64,000 nucleotides of DNA from OLB4 sp002050165 (GTDB lineage: Bacteria > Bacteroidota > Ignavibacteria > Tepidaquicellales > Tepidaquicellaceae): assembly GCA_030263475.1 (NCBI GenBank), contig SZPC01000007.1, positions 68,541 to 132,540 of the forward strand, in the 5' to 3' direction. Below the pieces are notes generated by a model that worked only from the letters and a program-made list of their open reading frames with translations, was not told the DNA's origin and made no database searches. How positions within the stretch are numbered: position 1 is the first letter of the stretch; each line of letters begins with the position of its first letter. This document shows, in pieces, positions 8,922 to 17,387 of the stretch. A program made the position numbers and the translations under genes.

Positions 8922-9188
8922 GATGAAATTATTAAATTCTGAATATTCGTTTTGAACCATCAAACCAATTTTCCGAATTTGAATATTAAACCCGGATTCC
9001 CCAAAAAGGTTCGTTAGAAATTAGAAATATTTCGTTTAAAAGGTCAGGTCAATCGGGTTACATACTACACAAAGTTGCAGGGTGTATCTTCAATTGTGAT
9101 TACAGTGAAACCAAACACTCGGTACCGGATAATAGAACGTTACTTTGCCTTTGAAAATTTCCTTTAAACATCGAGCAATAGGACTGAA

Positions 9189-9731
9189 CTATCCCGTTTT
9201 ATTTGAGCCCATCTTTTTATCATTAAATTCCTTCGACTTTCCTTTTTCGATTGATAAACTCTCCCAGTTATTCCCTGCAAGGTGTTTAGCCAGGTAGATA
9301 ATCTGACCTGCATGATAACCGTAATGTGAAAGTTGCCGGTTAATAGCCTCAATTACAGAATGATCTTCATTTCTTATTTTAACCGTTCTCATTAAATCAT
9401 TCGGTTTTAAGGAATTCAGTGTGCTAAATAATACATTCCAACCCTTTTCCCACCTTTCGTTAATATCGTCAATATCGGTGTAAAAAAGTTGTTCAAACTC
9501 TTCATCTCTATTGCGCCACAATTTCTCACCGTCAGTTACGAGGAAATCTGTCCACCTTGAGATCATATTTCCGCTCAGGTGCCTTATAATGATTGCTATG
9601 CTGTTCGAGTTTTCATCCAGTTGAAAGAAGTAATCTTCAGGTTTTATAAGCGCCAAGGCACGTTCGCAGAGTTTCTTCAGTTTCTTAAATTCGTTTATAC
9701 TTGAGGAGAGATAATTTTCTGCTAAGTCCAT
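9189..9731 (-). CDS. DUF1572 / DinB-like four-helix protein (YfiT/DinB superfamily)
   Basis: 180 residues. The DUF1572 pattern is strong: SNSIAIIIRHLSGNMISRWTDF, DGEKLWRNRDEEF, then INRQLSHYGYHAGQIIYLAKH and the ending SLSIEKGKSKEFN. The likely metal ligands are H51, H136 and H140, as in the DinB superfamily. Members are metal-binding four-helix bundles; some catalyse thiol-dependent transfers (for example bacillithiol S-transferase), but this family's reaction is not established. It stands alone between AT-rich gaps on the reverse strand. Confidence 0.85.
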   Translation of the reverse strand: MDLAENYLSSSINEFKKLKKLCERALALIKPEDYFFQLDENSNSIAIIIRHLSGNMISRWTDFLVTDGEKLWRNRDEEFEQLFYTDIDDINERWEKGWNVLFSTLNSLKPNDLMRTVKIRNEDHSVIEAINRQLSHYGYHAGQIIYLAKHLAGNNWESLSIEKGKSKEFNDKKMGSNKTG

Positions 9732-10046
9732 TATAGTTTTTCTCTAAGATAAAAAAAGTTTCGGTTTAAAAAAAACATTAAACTCAACCGTATACAAAAG
9801 AATTTTTAAAAAAAAATTGCCAAGAATTAAAAGAATTTTAATGTCAAGCATAAAAGTTTTTCGCTTACGTTTGCATTTAAAAAAGAGTTCTGTTAAATTT
9901 GACATACCTCTATTAAAATTTTAATCCCAGTAATCGAAATTGACCAGCTTTAAAAAAGTATCAATTGTTAAAAGATTATTTTCTTTGAGAACTTTCTGCA
10001 TTATTGATTCACAAAAATTCCCACTAATTTTATAATCATATTTTGA
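9732..10046. other. Non-coding AT-rich gap between divergent genes (DUF1572 and nrdJ)
   Basis: These 315 bases carry long A and T tracts and no open frame with family resemblance. They must hold the promoters of two divergent genes. A TACGTTTG at 9866-9873 resembles a -7 element, but no TTG sits 20 bases upstream. I found no B12-box of a cobalamin riboswitch and no paired NrdR-type palindrome. Confidence 0.6.
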
Positions 10047-13000
10047 ATGAAAATAAACCGATACAACTTAAAAGAGAAACAAAGCGCTTATGACGGTATT
10101 GAATTTGAGCGTCGTTCATCTGTTATAAGAAACAAGGATGGTTCCATTGTTTTCGAAATGCACGACATAGTGATACCCAGAGCGTGGTCGCAGGTAGCGA
10201 CAGATATAATTGCACAAAAATATTTCAGGAAAGCGGGTATTCCGAAATATCTAAAAAAGGTGCACGAGGAAGGGATCCCGGAATGGTTACAAAGGTCAGT
10301 TGCAGATGAAGATAGGTTAAGAGAACTTCCGGCTGAGGAAAGATATATTTCCGAAATGGATTCCAGACAAGTATTTAATCGTCTTGCCGGTTGCTGGACT
10401 TACTGGGGATTCAAACATGGTTATTTCAATTCCGAGCGTGATGCGAGAAATTATTTTGATGAAATGTGTTTTATGCTTGCTGCTCAGGTTGCTGCACCGA
10501 ATTCACCTCAATGGTTTAATACCGGTTTAAACTGGGCGTACGGTATTACCGGACCTTCGCAGGGACATTATTACATTGATGCACAAACGGGCGAATTAAA
10601 AGCTTCTTCAGACGCTTACACTCATCCTCAGCCTCATGCCTGTTTTATACAATCAGTAAAAGACGATTTGGTAAACGAAGGTGGTATTATGGACCTTTGG
10701 GTTCGTGAAGCGCGGTTATTTAAATACGGTAGCGGAACAGGTTCAAACTTTTCCGGACTTCGTGGTTCAGGTGAACCTTTGAGCGGGGGCGGAAAATCTT
10801 CCGGCCTGATGTCATTCCTGAAAATTGGTGATAGGAGCGCCGGCGCAATTAAATCCGGCGGGACAACAAGACGGGCTGCTAAAATGGTAACGCTCGATCT
10901 CGACCACCCGGATATTGAAGAATACGTTAGCTGGAAAGTAATTGAAGAGCAAAAAGTCGCCGCATTAGTTACCGGTACACGTTTATTGAACATACATCTG
11001 AATAAAATACTCAAAGCTTGTAATGATGGTCACCCTGAAAATCATAACGATAATTTCGATAACAAAAAAAATAAACTACTTGCAAAAGCTATAAGCCATG
11101 CTAAAAAAGCTCTGATTCCGCTCAATTATATTGAACGGACAATTCAACTTGCAAAACTTGGCTATAAGGAGATATTTATTCCGGTTTACGATACGGACTG
11201 GAATGGCGAAGCATACATGACAGTCTCAGGGCAGAACTCTAACAATAGTGTACGGGCGACAAATGAATTCATGGAAGCTGTTAAGAATGACGGTGATTGG
11301 CATTTGTATTGGAGGACGGAATTAAAGAAAGCTGAAAAGGAAGGCAGACAACCTAAACCCTGCAAAACAATTAAAGCAAAAGATTTGTGGGAAGATATTG
11401 CATTTTCAGCTTGGGCGTGCGCAGACCCCGGCATTCAATTCCATGATACAATAAATGAATGGCATACTTGTCCCAACGGTGGTGAAATCAAAGCATCCAA
11501 TCCCTGTTCCGAATATATGTTCCTTGATGACACTGCTTGTAATCTCGCTTCTCTGAATCTTGTGAAATTTTACGACGAACAAGCGGATAAATTTAATATT
11601 GAACTGTACAGACATGTAACAAAACTTTGGACAATTACCCTTGAGATAAGTGTACTAATGGCGCAGTTTCCGAGCAGGGATATTGCTCGTTTATCATACG
11701 AATATCGGACACTTGGTTTAGGTTATGCAAATCTTGGTGCGCTTTTAATGCGCAAGGGAGTACCCTACGATTCAAAAGAAGCCATTTCAATTACCGGCGC
11801 ACTTACTGCTATAATGCACATGACTGCTTACACAACCTCGGCAGAAATGGCAAAAGAGTTAGGGACTTTTCCGCAATATGAAAACAACAAGGAGCATATG
11901 CTTCGCGTTATAAGAAACCACCGAAGGGCAGCATACAACCTCGGAGAAAAGGAATATGAGGGTTTATCAATTTTCCCGATTGGTATAGATAAAAGATATT
12001 GTCAGGAAGATTTATTGAAAGCTGCGAGAGAAGATTCTGATGCTGCGCTGGAGATGGGTGAAAAATACGGATTCCGGAATGCACAAGTTACAGTTATTGC
12101 GCCAACCGGAACAATTGGATTAGTTATGGATTGCGATACTACAGGAGTTGAGCCGGAGTATGCGTTAGTAAAATTCAAAAACCTTGCCGGCGGTGGATAT
12201 TTTAAAATTATAAATGAATCGATACCTTCGGCATTGCGAAAACTCGGTTATTCAGAGGATGAAATTGACGATATTATAAAATATACAAAAGGTAACGGAT
12301 CATTGATCAGCAGTCCGTATATCAATGCTCAGTCGCTTTACGATAAAGGGTTCACAAAGGAAATTATAAAGCAAATTGAAAAGACTTTACCGAATGCTTT
12401 CGATTTAAGTTCATCGTTCAATAAGCATACAATTGGCGCTTCGTTTTGTACAAATGTACTTGGTTTTGAAGAGGAGCAATTGGATGACTTCGAGTTTAAT
12501 CTTTTGAAAGCATTAGGTTTCACAAAAGAGCAGATTGATGCTGCCAACGATTATGTTTGCGGGACAATGACAATTGAAGGCGCTCCGCACCTGAGAGAAG
12601 AACATTATCCAATCTTTGATTGTGCAAGTAAATGCGGCAAAAAGGGAACAAGATTCATTTCAGCCTCTGCCCATATTCACATAATGGCAGCAGCACAGTC
12701 GTTCATTTCGGGAGCAATTTCCAAAACAATTAATTTACCCAATGACGCGACAGTTGAAGAAATTAAAGAAGCATATATGTTATCGTGGTCGCTTGGAACT
12801 AAAGCCAATGCTCTTTACCGCGACAACTCGAAACTTTCACAACCATTGAATTCATTTGCACTCCTTGATACGGATGATGCTGATGACGAGGTAATTCAGG
12901 TTATACGGGAAAACAGCAACGATATCGTTCGTGTAGCTGAAAAAATTATCCACCGTTACATTGCAAAGAGAAGAAAATTACCTTTCAGACGCAAGGGTTA

Positions 13001-13691
13001 CACGCAGAAAGCTAAAATCGGGAACCATTCAGTTTATCTTCGAACAGGTGAATACGAAAATGGTCAATTAGGTGAAATATTTATTGATATGCACAGGGAA
13101 GGCGCGGCGTTCAGGAGTTTAATGAATTGCTTTGCAATTGCAATATCGCTTGGATTACAACACGGAGTCCCGCTTGAAGAATTTGTTGATGCCTTTGTTT
13201 ACACAAGATTTGAACCGAACGGAGTAGTTATTGGAAATCCGAATATAAAAATGACTACTTCGCTCATTGATTACATCTTCAGGGAATTGGCTGTAACTTA
13301 TCTGGGAAGGAACGATCTTGCACATGTGAATGACGAGGAAATCAGAACGAGCCCGATAGATGCTATTTCAAAATTTGATAACGAAAATGATGACGACTTT
13401 GATGAAGAAGTTATATTCAAAGAGACGATAGTTGATGAAGTTCACGCCAAAGATTTGATAGGAAACGATAAAATTTCCATTAAACAAGTTTCACCTCCGG
13501 TACAATCCGTAACCCATACTTCCACAGAAGTGAAAACTCAGGCTACAAAAGTTCAGTTTAATTCAATTGAAGAAGCAAAATTAAAAGGTTACACTGGGGA
13601 TATATGTTCAGATTGCGGAGCGATAACCATGGTCAGGAATGGAACATGCTTGAAATGTGTGAGTTGTGGGGCAACCAGCGGTTGTTCATAA
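10047..13691 (+). CDS. nrdJ: Vitamin B12-dependent (class II) ribonucleoside-diphosphate reductase
   Basis: A 1214-residue adenosylcobalamin-dependent reductase converting ribonucleotides to deoxyribonucleotides without oxygen need. Family landmarks are APNSPQWFNTG near residue 150, PQPHACFIQS, GSGTGSNFSGLRG (228-240), and the active-site loop NPCSE with C487 and E489. The C-terminus has a cysteine cluster (C1187, C1190, C1201, C1204, C1207, C1213) that probably serves as zinc ribbon and redox tail. Its length is typical of the large NrdJ form; I see no intein. It is a single-gene unit ended by a clear terminator. Class II enzymes are usual in anaerobes and facultative organisms of this group. 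Confidence 0.97.
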   Translation: MKINRYNLKEKQSAYDGIEFERRSSVIRNKDGSIVFEMHDIVIPRAWSQVATDIIAQKYFRKAGIPKYLKKVHEEGIPEWLQRSVADEDRLRELPAEERYISEMDSRQVFNRLAGCWTYWGFKHGYFNSERDARNYFDEMCFMLAAQVAAPNSPQWFNTGLNWAYGITGPSQGHYYIDAQTGELKASSDAYTHPQPHACFIQSVKDDLVNEGGIMDLWVREARLFKYGSGTGSNFSGLRGSGEPLSGGGKSSGLMSFLKIGDRSAGAIKSGGTTRRAAKMVTLDLDHPDIEEYVSWKVIEEQKVAALVTGTRLLNIHLNKILKACNDGHPENHNDNFDNKKNKLLAKAISHAKKALIPLNYIERTIQLAKLGYKEIFIPVYDTDWNGEAYMTVSGQNSNNSVRATNEFMEAVKNDGDWHLYWRTELKKAEKEGRQPKPCKTIKAKDLWEDIAFSAWACADPGIQFHDTINEWHTCPNGGEIKASNPCSEYMFLDDTACNLASLNLVKFYDEQADKFNIELYRHVTKLWTITLEISVLMAQFPSRDIARLSYEYRTLGLGYANLGALLMRKGVPYDSKEAISITGALTAIMHMTAYTTSAEMAKELGTFPQYENNKEHMLRVIRNHRRAAYNLGEKEYEGLSIFPIGIDKRYCQEDLLKAAREDSDAALEMGEKYGFRNAQVTVIAPTGTIGLVMDCDTTGVEPEYALVKFKNLAGGGYFKIINESIPSALRKLGYSEDEIDDIIKYTKGNGSLISSPYINAQSLYDKGFTKEIIKQIEKTLPNAFDLSSSFNKHTIGASFCTNVLGFEEEQLDDFEFNLLKALGFTKEQIDAANDYVCGTMTIEGAPHLREEHYPIFDCASKCGKKGTRFISASAHIHIMAAAQSFISGAISKTINLPNDATVEEIKEAYMLSWSLGTKANALYRDNSKLSQPLNSFALLDTDDADDEVIQVIRENSNDIVRVAEKIIHRYIAKRRKLPFRRKGYTQKAKIGNHSVYLRTGEYENGQLGEIFIDMHREGAAFRSLMNCFAIAISLGLQHGVPLEEFVDAFVYTRFEPNGVVIGNPNIKMTTSLIDYIFRELAVTYLGRNDLAHVNDEEIRTSPIDAISKFDNENDDDFDEEVIFKETIVDEVHAKDLIGNDKISIKQVSPPVQSVTHTSTEVKTQATKVQFNSIEEAKLKGYTGDICSDCGAITMVRNGTCLKCVSCGATSGCS

Positions 13692-13713
13692 AGAAATAAA
13701 AATTATTCTGATT

Positions 13714-13742
13714 AAAGCAGCAATTTCTTTGCTGCTTTTTTT
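13714..13742 (+). terminator. Rho-independent terminator after nrdJ
   Basis: AAGCAGCAA (13715-13723) pairs with TTGCTGCTT (13729-13737) around a 5-base loop. The stem is followed by a run of T to 13742. Confidence 0.88.
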
Positions 13743-13823
13743 ATGCGAACCTTAAATGTTTAAGGTTAGATTGGTTTGATATATTGATTCTTAAAAGTTA
13801 ATTTATATTAACAAAAAAAAATT

Positions 13824-14876
13824 ATGGCAGACGAAAAGTCATTAAAATTAAAATCTCTCGAAATAGCAGTTGACCAAATTGAGAAGGATCACGGTAAAGG
13901 GTCAATTATGAAACTGGGAGATAAACCGATTGCAAAGATTGCATCAATCTCAACGGGTTCAATTTCACTGGATTCAGCCCTTGGAATAGGCGGTGTACCT
14001 CGGGGAAGGATAATTGAAATTTACGGACCTGAGTCATCGGGTAAAACTACAATATGCTTGCACATTATATCCGAAGCGCAGAAGAACGGCGGACTCGCTG
14101 CATTTATTGATACCGAACACGCACTCGATACTTCGTACGCTAAAAAGCTTGGCGTTGATGTTAGTAACTTACTTATTTCTCAACCTGAATATGGCGAACA
14201 GGCTCTTGAAATTTGCGAAACGCTTGTGAGAAGTAATGCGCTGGATGTAATAGTTGTTGACTCTGTAGCTGCGCTTACACCGAGAGCGGAAATTGAAGGT
14301 GAAATGGGAGACTCGGTAATGGGTATGCAGGCTAGATTGATGTCACAGGCATTAAGGAAACTAACTGCCGCCGTTTCCAAATCTAATGTAGTGTTAATTT
14401 TTACAAATCAACTTAGAGAAAAAATCGGTGTAATGTTTGGTAGTCCCGAGACTACAACCGGTGGGAAAGCATTGAAATTCTATGCTTCAGTCAGAATGGA
14501 TATAAGGAGAATTGCTGCAATAAAGGATGGTACCGATGTCATTGGCAACCGGACAAAAGTAAAAATTGTAAAAAATAAAGTTGCTCCGCCATTCAGAGAA
14601 GTAGAGTTTGACATAATGTATAACGAAGGTATTTCAAAAGTTGGGGATCTAATAGATTTGGCTGTAGCTAAGGATATAATAAAAAAGGGTGGGGCTTGGT
14701 TTACTTATGGTGATAACAGAGTGCAGGGGAGGGACGGTATGAAAAAATTGCTTCAGGAAAATGATGAGTTACAAAATAAAATTGAGACTGAAGTACGGAA
14801 AGCACTTGGCTTTGGTGATATTCAGGATAATGGAACTGAAGAAAATGAAAATCCAAGCAAGAAATCTTCGAAGTAA
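13824..14876 (+). CDS. recA: Recombinase RecA
   Basis: 350 residues, normal length. The N-terminal polymerisation region (AVDQIEKDHGKGSIMKLGD) leads into Walker A GPESSGKTT (68-76). Further on are the conserved IDTEHALD, the Walker B strand VIVVDSVAALTPRAEIEGEMGD, and the L2 loop FTNQLREKIGVMFGSPETTTGG. The acidic C-terminal tail ends in a Lys/Ser-rich stretch. It performs strand exchange and triggers LexA cleavage. The start follows an A-rich leader with no SD sequence. A terminator at 14899 separates it from recX, so read-through or an own promoter must serve recX. Confidence 0.99.
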   Translation: MADEKSLKLKSLEIAVDQIEKDHGKGSIMKLGDKPIAKIASISTGSISLDSALGIGGVPRGRIIEIYGPESSGKTTICLHIISEAQKNGGLAAFIDTEHALDTSYAKKLGVDVSNLLISQPEYGEQALEICETLVRSNALDVIVVDSVAALTPRAEIEGEMGDSVMGMQARLMSQALRKLTAAVSKSNVVLIFTNQLREKIGVMFGSPETTTGGKALKFYASVRMDIRRIAAIKDGTDVIGNRTKVKIVKNKVAPPFREVEFDIMYNEGISKVGDLIDLAVAKDIIKKGGAWFTYGDNRVQGRDGMKKLLQENDELQNKIETEVRKALGFGDIQDNGTEENENPSKKSSK

Positions 14877-14898
14877 ATTTTCATTATTAATTTGAAAG

Positions 14899-14921
14899 TG
14901 CCGGGATTCACCGGCATTTTT
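14899..14921 (+). terminator. Rho-independent terminator between recA and recX
   Basis: TGCCGG (14899-14904) pairs with CCGGCA (14911-14916) around a 6-base loop, then a run of T. It lies just five bases before the recX ATG, so partial termination probably sets a low recX:recA ratio. Confidence 0.82.
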
Positions 14922-14925
14922 ATTT

Positions 14926-15552
14926 ATGATAGTTACTCAAATAAAAAAGCAAAAGAAAAATCCCTCGCGGTATAGTATTTTCCTCGATGGTGAATTTGCT
15001 TTCGGTCTTTATGATGATACGATTTTAAAGTATGGTTTGAAATCGGGTGATAACCTTGCAAGTAATTTAATTGAAAAAATTAGAATTGAAGACGAGTTAA
15101 TCTTCGGTAAGAGGATTATTTACAAATATCTTTCAAGAAGAGCACGTACTATAAAAGAAGTAGAAACTAAACTTACCCAACTGGAAGTTTCCCGAAAGAC
15201 GGTTAATGAAGTTATTGATTATTTTCTTGAGACGGGTTACCTAAATGATGTGAAATTTACAAAAGAGTTCATAGAAACTAAAATCCGCAGAAAGCCAACA
15301 GGCAGTAAATTGATTCAAATTAAGCTTAAACAGAAGGGCGTAAAAGAGGAAACAATTGATGAGGTCATAGGGGAAGTATATACCCAAAATCAAGAACTTG
15401 AAAAAGCTTTTGAGGCAGCGCAAAAGTATATTTCACGTAACCGTGCGATTGCAGCAGATAATTTCACAATGCAATCCAGGCTTTATAGGTATTTGGTTTC
15501 CAGAGGTTTTCAATCAGATACAATTCTGGAGGTAATTAAAGAGTTTAATTAA
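14926..15552 (+). CDS. recX: Regulatory protein RecX
   Basis: 208 residues, all-helical, with the three-repeat architecture of RecX. Recognisable parts are YKYLSRRARTIKEVETKL, VIDYFLETGYLNDVKFTKEFIETKIRRKPTGSKLIQIKLKQKGV split over consecutive repeats, and a late YRYLVSRGF. RecX caps RecA filaments and inhibits strand exchange and ATPase. Position directly after recA strongly supports the call. The ATG at 14926 lies immediately behind the recA terminator. Confidence 0.93.
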   Translation: MIVTQIKKQKKNPSRYSIFLDGEFAFGLYDDTILKYGLKSGDNLASNLIEKIRIEDELIFGKRIIYKYLSRRARTIKEVETKLTQLEVSRKTVNEVIDYFLETGYLNDVKFTKEFIETKIRRKPTGSKLIQIKLKQKGVKEETIDEVIGEVYTQNQELEKAFEAAQKYISRNRAIAADNFTMQSRLYRYLVSRGFQSDTILEVIKEFN

Positions 15553-15556
15553 TCCG

Positions 15557-15586
15557 TTGTAAAGAGTGGCTATTAATTTTATATTG
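15557..15586 (+). promoter_or_regulatory. Candidate promoter of tRNA-Pro
   Basis: TTG at 15557-15559, 20 bases, then TATATTG at 15580-15586, eight bases before the tRNA 5' end. The spacing equals that of the candidate promoter at 5913-5943, and the -7 box resembles the Bacteroidetes TAnnTTTG with one T fewer. Confidence 0.4.
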
Positions 15587-15594
15587 CGTGTTTT

Positions 15595-15669
15595 CGGGGC
15601 GTAGCGTAGCCCGGTTAGCGCGCCAGATTTGGGATCTGGAGGTCGCAGGTTCGAATCCTGCCGCCCCGA
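15595..15669 (+). tRNA. tRNA-Pro, anticodon TGG
   Basis: The cloverleaf can be folded by eye. Acceptor stem CGGGGCG (15595-15601) pairs with CGCCCCG (15662-15668) and the discriminator is A. The anticodon stem CCAGA/TCTGG encloses the loop TTTGGGA with anticodon TGG at 15630-15632. The T-arm is GCAGG-TTCGAAT-CCTGC. The CCA end is not encoded. Confidence 0.97.
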
Positions 15670-15693
15670 CGATGAATAAATGGTAAAAATCCA

Positions 15694-15723
15694 GAGTCCT
15701 TAACCCGTGTTAAGGACTTTTTT
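15694..15723 (+). terminator. Rho-independent terminator after tRNA-Pro
   Basis: AGTCCTTAA (15694-15702) pairs with TTAAGGACT (15710-15718) around a 6-base loop and is followed by T residues. The pyrD ATG is only seven bases beyond. Confidence 0.88.
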
Positions 15724-15729
15724 ATTTGA

Positions 15730-16740
15730 ATGTACAAACAATTTATCAGACCATTTCTTTTTTTAATTGATCCGGAAAGTGTGCACGATAAAATGATTTC
15801 GATTTTATCGGGTAATAGATTTTATTTTCCGCTCATGAAAGCATTGTATGAACCGCCGGGCTCAGATACAATTACTGTTGCGGGAATGGAGTTCAGGAAC
15901 CGGTTAGGACTTGCTGCAGGATTTGATAAGAATGGTGTTGTTCTGCAGTTCCTTGATACAATTGGTTTTTCACACGCTGAGGTTGGAACCGTTACACCGA
16001 AACCACAACCCGGAAATTCAAAACCTAGAATTTTCAGGCTGAAGAAAGATAGTGCGATAATTAATCGGCTCGGGTTTAATAACCAAGGTGTTGAAGCTGT
16101 CAAACGAAATATTGCCGGTTCAAAGGTCAAACTTTCTACTGATTTTATAGTTGGTGTTAATATCGGTAAAAATAAACAAACTGAAATTGCGAATGCTGTT
16201 CGTGATTATAAAATTTGTTTTCAGGAACTTTTTGAAGTTGCAGATTATTTTACGATAAATATTTCATCTCCCAATACTGAAGGTTTAAGGAAATTGCAGG
16301 ATAGAGAATATCTTAACGAACTCTTGGAAACAATCTGTAGCCTTAATGATAAAATGTCAGCCGGTCCTTTAAAGCCAGTATTTGTAAAAATAGCGCCTGA
16401 TTTGTCAGAACCCGAGATTGAACTGATTTTTGAAACTGTAATTCAGAATAAAATTAACGGAATTGTTGCCACCAACACAACTATCTCACGAGAGGGATTA
16501 ATGGAGGAAGTTAATGAATCAGGTGGGTTAAGCGGTAAACCATTGTTCAAAAAATCAAGTAACGTGTTAAAAAAATTATCAGAGTTGAATTCTGAAAATA
16601 TAATTTCACTGATTGGAGTTGGTGGTGTTTTTGATAAAGAAAGTTTTAATCAAAAGGTTGAATCAGGTGCTTCAATCGTTCAGATTTATACTGGTTTAAT
16701 TTATGAGGGTCCAGGAATAATCAAAAAAATTCTAACATGA
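15730..16740 (+). CDS. pyrD: Dihydroorotate dehydrogenase (quinone), class 2
   Basis: 336 residues with the N-terminal helical extension typical of membrane-associated class 2 enzymes (IRPFLFLIDPESVHDKM). FMN and substrate motifs are LGLAAGFDKNG (59-69), GVNIGKNK, TINISSPNTEGLR (175-187, containing the catalytic serine), VKIAPDLS, VATNTT, SGGLSGKPLF and VQIYTGLIYEGP. It oxidises dihydroorotate to orotate using quinone in pyrimidine synthesis. A class 2 enzyme does not need a PyrK subunit, which matters for reading the PyrK-like fusion protein encoded opposite. Its stop overlaps the rhomboid start (ATGA). Confidence 0.96.
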   Translation: MYKQFIRPFLFLIDPESVHDKMISILSGNRFYFPLMKALYEPPGSDTITVAGMEFRNRLGLAAGFDKNGVVLQFLDTIGFSHAEVGTVTPKPQPGNSKPRIFRLKKDSAIINRLGFNNQGVEAVKRNIAGSKVKLSTDFIVGVNIGKNKQTEIANAVRDYKICFQELFEVADYFTINISSPNTEGLRKLQDREYLNELLETICSLNDKMSAGPLKPVFVKIAPDLSEPEIELIFETVIQNKINGIVATNTTISREGLMEEVNESGGLSGKPLFKKSSNVLKKLSELNSENIISLIGVGGVFDKESFNQKVESGASIVQIYTGLIYEGPGIIKKILT

Positions 16741-17387
16741 ACTTAATACCTGCACAGTTTTCGATTACCGATACACCGGTAACTATAACTTTCGTTATTG
16801 CCAATGTATTTATTTACCTTGCAACCAATCCGGGTAAAAACACGCAATATTTTTATGAGTTTGCAGAATGGCCGTATAAAATTGTCAACAATGGTAAATA
16901 TTATCAGCTTTTAACTTCGGCATTTTTGCACGGAAGCGCAATGCACCTGATATTTAACATGTTTGCGCTTTTTACATTCGGCGGATCACTTGAGCTTTAT
17001 TTCAAAGGACTGTTTGACGGTTTCATCGGTAGTTTGTATTATGCAATAATATATTTTGTTAGTTTGTTTTCCGGTTCCCTTCTCTCAGTTGCCCTTCACT
17101 ACAAAAATCCAGATTACGTCGGAGTCGGTGCATCAGGCGCCGTTTCAGGTATTGTGTTTTCTTATATTATATTCTTTCCCGCAAATACGATTTATGTATT
17201 TTTCTTCCCAATGCCCGCATTTATCTTTGCAATTCTTTGGATTGGGTTTTCATTGTACGGTATGAAAAAGAATCTTGGCAATATCGGACATGAAGCACAT
17301 TTAGGTGGGGCGATTGGTGGATCTGTTACAACACTCTTGTTGATTGACGGTGCGTTTAACCAATTAATCGGATATTTTACAGCTTAA
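16737..17387 (+). CDS. Rhomboid-family intramembrane serine protease
   Basis: 216 residues with about six membrane helices. The catalytic pair is S133 in GASG and H188 in HEAHLGG. The supporting motif HLIFNMFALFTFGG (from H70 with N74) forms the oxyanion region. Rhomboids cleave membrane proteins inside the bilayer; the substrate is unknown. It is coupled to pyrD by a 4-base overlap and ends tail to tail with the large reverse-strand flavoprotein, their stop codons overlapping at 17384-17387. No cytoplasmic zinc finger or other accessory domain is visible. Confidence 0.93.
   Translation: MNLIPAQFSITDTPVTITFVIANVFIYLATNPGKNTQYFYEFAEWPYKIVNNGKYYQLLTSAFLHGSAMHLIFNMFALFTFGGSLELYFKGLFDGFIGSLYYAIIYFVSLFSGSLLSVALHYKNPDYVGVGASGAVSGIVFSYIIFFPANTIYVFFFPMPAFIFAILWIGFSLYGMKKNLGNIGHEAHLGGAIGGSVTTLLLIDGAFNQLIGYFTA

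Noticed and set aside
8964..9188. Small gene in the gap between two reverse-strand genes
   Set aside because: Only short frames without start context or resemblance; the 62-codon frame at 9164-9352 overlaps the DUF1572 gene out of phase.
9732..10046. Possible cobalamin riboswitch before the B12-dependent reductase gene
   Set aside because: No B12-box-like sequence or multi-stem arrangement could be found in the gap; only AT tracts are present.
10634..11014. Reverse-strand 126-codon open frame inside nrdJ
   Set aside because: Complement of strongly conserved nrdJ coding sequence; low-complexity translation without homology.
10980..11250. Possible intein or insertion in nrdJ (lysine-rich stretch with long spacer)
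   Set aside because: No splicing-motif Cys/Ser start or HN ending; total length and flanking motifs agree with the large NrdJ form.
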